This document shows positions 4,798-7,722 of a stretch of DNA of 7,722 nucleotides, piece after piece. The notes under the pieces are model-generated. The model saw nothing but the letters and a program-made list of their open reading frames with translations, did not search any database and had not been told where the DNA came from. The stretch spans positions 1-7,722 of the forward strand of contig NZ_JAHAHT010000087.1 in assembly GCF_018373095.1 (NCBI RefSeq). The letters are read 5' to 3'. Position numbers and translations under genes: made by a program. This stretch comes from Haemophilus parahaemolyticus. Its GTDB lineage: Bacteria; Pseudomonadota; Gammaproteobacteria; Enterobacterales; Pasteurellaceae. Position 1 is the stretch's first letter; the number at the start of each line of letters is the position of its first letter.

Positions 4798-5943
4798 TTA
4801 CTCACCCCAAACATCGCGGGCGATATCTCGAATAAATGCAAGTTTCGCCCATTGTTGTTCTTCGGTCAAGATATTTCCTTCCTCAGTTGAGGCAAAGCCA
4901 CACTGTGGGCTTAAGCAAAGTTGGTTTATATCCACATATTGCGTTGCTTCTTTAATTCGTTCAATGATCTCATCACGATTTTCTAATTCACCGCTTTTTG
5001 ATGTCACTAAACCAAGCACCACTTGCTGATCTTTAATAAAGCGTAATGGTTTAAAATCACCCGAACGATCACTGTCGTATTCAAGGAAGAAACCATCCAC
5101 ACGGCAAGTGCCAAACAACGTTTCCGCCACAGGCTCATAGCCGCCCGCTGAGAACCATGTTGAACGGAAGTTACCGCGACAGATATGCATCGTAATCGCA
5201 AGATCAGCAGGTTTCGCATCAATGATTTTGTTTACCATATACACGTAATCTTTAGCGATTTGATCTAAATCGAAACCACGCTCTTGATAGGCTTTGCGTT
5301 TATCTTCTGCACAAAATTCGCCCCAACTGGTATCGTCTAATTGAAGATTACGGCAGCCTAATTGGTAGAAAATCTGCATTGCATTGATGTAAGCATCTGC
5401 AATATCATCTAAGAGTTGTTGGTTGTTGTTTTCGTAATGTGGAATCGCAACATAATCCGTTGCACGTACGTTAGTAATTAAATGCAACATTGATGGTGAA
5501 GGAATGGTTAATTTCACTTCGGTTTCGCCCGCTAATTTTTGTAACGAACGGAAATGCTCTACAAATGGATGGCTTTCGGAAAAGCCGATTTTATCCACGA
5601 TTTTCAATGTTTTTGGGCGAACGTTGTGATGTTTGAATTGTACTGAGAATTTTTCTGCATCCACTTCTTCTACACCGTCAAGGGCACTCAAGAAATCTAA
5701 GTGCCAGAATGTACGGCGAAATTCGCCATCGCTTATTGCGTGTAAACCTACCGCTTTTTGTTGTTCAACTAATTTTGCAATCTCGTGATCTTCCACTTGA
5801 GTTAAATCTGCACAAGAAATATCGCCACAACTGCATTGATGACGAGCATGTTTTAATGCTTCAGGGCGTAAGAAGCTGCCAACAATATCAAAACGAAATG
5901 GTGCAGAAGTGCGAGGTTGTGCATTGGGAAAAAGGTGAGACAT
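4798..5943 (-). CDS. Half-length cobalamin-independent methionine synthase family protein (MetE C-terminal domain type)
   Basis: A single TIM-barrel protein of 381 residues resembling the C-terminal half of MetE (about 750 aa) and the YxjG/YxjH group, which transfer a methyl group to a thiol such as homocysteine. The zinc ligands are in place: His253 and Cys255 in MHICRGN, Glu288 in FFLEYD, and Cys348 in SPQCGF. SDGEFRR (71-77), IPSPSM (147-152) and QLDDTSW (201-207) are further family blocks. There is no N-terminal MetE domain, so the methyl donor and partner are uncertain. An extra cysteine group, CSCGDISC (37-44), lies early in the barrel. The ATG at 5943-5941 has AAAGGA six bases upstream. 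A MetR-type site upstream supports a methionine role. Published annotations may call such proteins metE; I leave the symbol empty because full MetE is a different architecture. Confidence 0.88.
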   Translation of the reverse strand: MSHLFPNAQPRTSAPFRFDIVGSFLRPEALKHARHQCSCGDISCADLTQVEDHEIAKLVEQQKAVGLHAISDGEFRRTFWHLDFLSALDGVEEVDAEKFSVQFKHHNVRPKTLKIVDKIGFSESHPFVEHFRSLQKLAGETEVKLTIPSPSMLHLITNVRATDYVAIPHYENNNQQLLDDIADAYINAMQIFYQLGCRNLQLDDTSWGEFCAEDKRKAYQERGFDLDQIAKDYVYMVNKIIDAKPADLAITMHICRGNFRSTWFSAGGYEPVAETLFGTCRVDGFFLEYDSDRSGDFKPLRFIKDQQVVLGLVTSKSGELENRDEIIERIKEATQYVDINQLCLSPQCGFASTEEGNILTEEQQWAKLAFIRDIARDVWGE

Positions 5944-5980
5944 AAAAAATCCTTTGTTGTTATTTAACTCTGTTATAAGA

Positions 5981-6008
5981 ATTGTAACAAACTTTCACTT
6001 TATTCAAG
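5981..6008 (-). promoter_or_regulatory. Putative promoter of the methyltransferase gene
   Basis: TACAAT (5986-5981) is a good -10 hexamer on the minus strand. CTTGAA (6008-6003) lies 16 bp upstream as a partial -35. Transcription would begin near 5974, leaving a leader of about 30 bases that ends in the AAAGGA ribosome-binding site. Confidence 0.45.
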
Positions 6009-6031
6009 TTGAAAATTTCTTTTCTTTATTA

Positions 6032-6044
6032 TGAATAACTTTCA
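6032..6044. promoter_or_regulatory. MetR-type binding site
   Basis: TGAATAACTTTCA fits the E. coli MetR consensus TGAA-N2-(T/A)-N2-TTCA at every fixed position. Its centre is about 64 bases upstream of the predicted start of the methyltransferase gene. A weaker copy (TGAA then AATTT then CTTT, 6010-6022) lies near -42. E. coli metE has two MetR sites with this spacing. A further one-mismatch match is at 6118-6130. The binding itself is inferred. Confidence 0.5.
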
Positions 6045-6160
6045 TTTTAAACCTATGCTAAAAGAACGCTAAAAGCCTTTAGTTGGGCTAAAAATCGCTA
6101 CCTTTTTTGAATTACCTCGAAAATGTTTCATCTATTTTTTAACCAATTAAATATAAAAAG

Positions 6161-6176
6161 CGTGATCTAATTCACA
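6161..6176 (+). promoter_or_regulatory. CRP-type binding site upstream of the lactate permease
   Basis: CGTGATCTAATTCACA matches TGTGA-N6-TCACA at nine of ten fixed positions, flanked by A-rich sequence. Its centre (6168.5) is about 60 bases upstream of the start expected from the -10 at 6216-6221, close to the class I position. Carbon-source control of lactate uptake by cAMP-CRP would be natural. Confidence 0.6.
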
Positions 6177-6210
6177 AAACTGTAACATTATCCTATCTTT
6201 ATTTAATAAG

Positions 6211-6224
6211 TTGTTTACAATCAA
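6211..6224 (+). promoter_or_regulatory. Lactate permease -10 element overlapped by an FNR-type site
   Basis: TACAAT (6216-6221) is a good -10 hexamer; the -35 region is poor, as is usual for CRP-dependent promoters. Around it, TTGTT-TACA-ATCAA (6211-6224) matches the FNR consensus TTGAT-N4-ATCAA at nine of ten positions. FNR bound across the -10 would be expected to repress without oxygen. Confidence 0.45.
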
Positions 6225-6279
6225 TCCCGACTAGCAATTGCTATCAGAAAAAAATATTTCTTTTTTGTAGGTGAACCTT

Positions 6280-7722
6280 ATGGCTCTATTTCTTAGTATT
6301 TTCCCAATCGTATTATTGATTTACTTAATGGTAAAACGTAATGCTCTTCCATCTTATGTTGCTCTACCTTGGATTGCAGCAGTAGTATTAATTATTCATT
6401 TAGTCTTTTTTGCAACTGATGTTTCTATTATTAGTGCAAAAATTGCTTCGGCAACGGTAGAGGTATTAACGCCTGTAACCGTTATTTTTGGTGCAATTTT
6501 ATTTAACCGATTCTCAGAAGTCTCTGGTGTAACTAACACCTTACGCAAATGGTTAGGTAATATTAACCCTAACCCTGTAGCACAATTGATGATTATTGGC
6601 TGGGCGTTTGCATTTATGATTGAAGGTGCAAGTGGTTTCGGTACCCCAGCAGCCATAGCGGCTCCAATTTTAGTGGGATTAGGTTTTAACCCAATTCGCG
6701 TAGCAATTTTAGCCTTAATTATGAACTCTGTACCTGTATCATTCGGTGCAGTAGGTACACCAACATGGTTTGGTTTTGGTCCATTAAATTTAGCTGAAGA
6801 TCAAATTTTAGAAATTGGTTCAATTACAGCAACTGTTCACGGTTTCGCTGCATTGGTCATTCCTGTAATTGCATTAAGCTTCATTGTAACTTGGAAAGAA
6901 ATTCGTCAGAATCTCGTATTCATCTATTTAAGTATCTTTGCGTGCGTAGTGCCTTATTTCTTTTTAGCACAAGTAAACTATGAATTCCCATCATTAGTGG
7001 GTGGTGCAATTGGTATGTTTATATCGATCTTATTAGCTAATAAAGGTGTAGGTCTAGCGAAAGTAGAAAATACCTTAGATGGAAATGCTGTAAGTAGTAA
7101 AGAAGTAGCTAAAGCATTATTTCCAACAGGCTTACTCATTGGATTTTTAATTATCACGCGAGTAAAACAATTGCCGTTCAAAGCAATGATGAACAATGCA
7201 ACCGAATGGTTCGGAGCACAAATTGGTTCATTAGGTCACTTTGAAGTGAGTGAAGGTTTGATTTTCAGTCTGAAAAATATTTTCGGTACGGGAATGAACG
7301 CAAGTTATAAATTGCTTTACGTGCCAGCGTTAATTCCATTCGTAATTACCGTATTGATTGCTATTCCTGTATTCTCGATGTCATCAAGCAATGTGAAAGG
7401 CATCTTCTCAAGCAGTTTTAAACAAGTTCGCAATCCATTTATCGCATTAATTGGTGCGTTAATTATGGTAAACTTAATGTTAGTAGGTGGAGATGAGTCA
7501 ATGGTGAAAATCATCGGTCGTAGTTTTGCTCATGCGACAGGTGAGTACTGGACTATCTTTGCTTCATATTTAGGTGCGGTAGGGGCATTCTTCTCTGGCT
7601 CAAATACTGTTTCTAACTTAACTTTCGGTAGTGTGCAATTATCGACAGCAGAAATAACAGGTATTTCAGCAACATTGGTTCTTGCATTACAATCTGTTGG
7701 CGGTGCGATGGGTAATATGGTA
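6280..7722 (+). CDS. lctP: L-lactate permease (LctP family), C-terminus cut by window edge
   Basis: An inner-membrane lactate:proton symporter of the LctP family (also named LldP), importing lactate for respiration. The frame is open for 481 codons from the ATG at 6280 to the window edge; the family is usually about 530-550 residues, so roughly the last tenth is missing. Family signatures are FMIEGASGFGTPAAIAAP (112-129), FGAVGTPTW (155-163) and FFSGSNTVSNLTFGSVQ (437-453). Hydrophobic segments alternate with short loops throughout. AGGTG about seven bases before the ATG is the ribosome-binding site and the protein starts with a membrane segment, as expected. The gene runs opposite to all others here and has its own promoter with CRP-type and FNR-type sites. 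A glycolate-permease specificity is possible in this family but less likely. Confidence 0.93.
   Translation, partial: MALFLSIFPIVLLIYLMVKRNALPSYVALPWIAAVVLIIHLVFFATDVSIISAKIASATVEVLTPVTVIFGAILFNRFSEVSGVTNTLRKWLGNINPNPVAQLMIIGWAFAFMIEGASGFGTPAAIAAPILVGLGFNPIRVAILALIMNSVPVSFGAVGTPTWFGFGPLNLAEDQILEIGSITATVHGFAALVIPVIALSFIVTWKEIRQNLVFIYLSIFACVVPYFFLAQVNYEFPSLVGGAIGMFISILLANKGVGLAKVENTLDGNAVSSKEVAKALFPTGLLIGFLIITRVKQLPFKAMMNNATEWFGAQIGSLGHFEVSEGLIFSLKNIFGTGMNASYKLLYVPALIPFVITVLIAIPVFSMSSSNVKGIFSSSFKQVRNPFIALIGALIMVNLMLVGGDESMVKIIGRSFAHATGEYWTIFASYLGAVGAFFSGSNTVSNLTFGSVQLSTAEITGISATLVLALQSVGGAMGNMV

Larger units (their letters stand above)
5944..6279. other. Divergent regulatory region between the methyltransferase and lactate permease genes
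   Basis: These 336 bases hold no gene. From left to right they carry the minus-strand promoter, a TTCAA-G-TTGAA palindrome (6003-6013), the MetR-type sites, four copies of GCTA (three as GCTAAAA) between 6057 and 6100, the CRP-type site, the FNR-type site and the permease leader. Confidence 0.7.

Noticed and set aside
6396..7514. Several minus-strand frames (86, 72 and 65 residues)
   Set aside because: They are shadows of the lactate permease, whose plus-strand frame is open across all of them and carries family signatures.

Overview
The window looks like chromosomal DNA from a member of the Pasteurellaceae, from the Actinobacillus/Mannheimia/ducreyi side of the family. The protein sequences are close to those of E. 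coli and Haemophilus. The DNA is AT-rich and carries the uptake signal word ACAAGCGGT/ACCGCTTGT (3511-3519, 3529-3537 and 4257-4265, plus a near-perfect dyad at 722-737) rather than the AAGTGCGGT word of H. influenzae. No phage, transposase, CRISPR, tRNA or rRNA gene is visible. The gene content is housekeeping, and the unusual material lies between the genes.

Layout: six genes lie on the minus strand and one on the plus strand. From the right end leftwards these are a lactate permease gene (plus strand, cut by the window's right edge), then divergently a short MetE-family methyltransferase, hemW, bcp, gmhB, uraA and the 5' third of thrS (cut by the left edge). bcp and gmhB overlap as TAATG and are probably co-transcribed. 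The others have their own leaders or are separated by hairpins.

Intergenic regions: (1) The thrS leader (651 to about 796) contains a stem with a seven-base loop, GUCGUAU, which imitates a threonine tRNA anticodon arm and sits just upstream of the ribosome-binding site, as in the E. coli ThrRS autoregulatory operator. A uptake-signal dyad with a T run lies further up the leader. (2) A 96-bp inverted-repeat element of unknown nature (837-932) separates thrS from uraA. (3) The uraA mRNA seems to begin with a sequence that pairs over its own ribosome-binding site, which suggests pyrimidine-sensitive translation. (4) The bcp leader starts with a strong GC-rich hairpin. (5) A head-to-head pair of small palindromes, resembling a REP/BIME element, lies directly against the hemW start codon, doubles as a terminator and leaves hemW without a visible Shine-Dalgarno sequence. 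(6) The divergent region between the methyltransferase and the permease carries a good MetR-type site for the former and CRP-type and FNR-type sites for the latter.

Functions represented: threonyl-tRNA charging, uracil uptake, heptose synthesis for lipooligosaccharide, peroxide reduction, heme trafficking, methionine synthesis or methyl transfer, and lactate uptake. The genes do not form one pathway. I see no new multi-gene system; the strongest leads are the RNA leaders and the repeat element.
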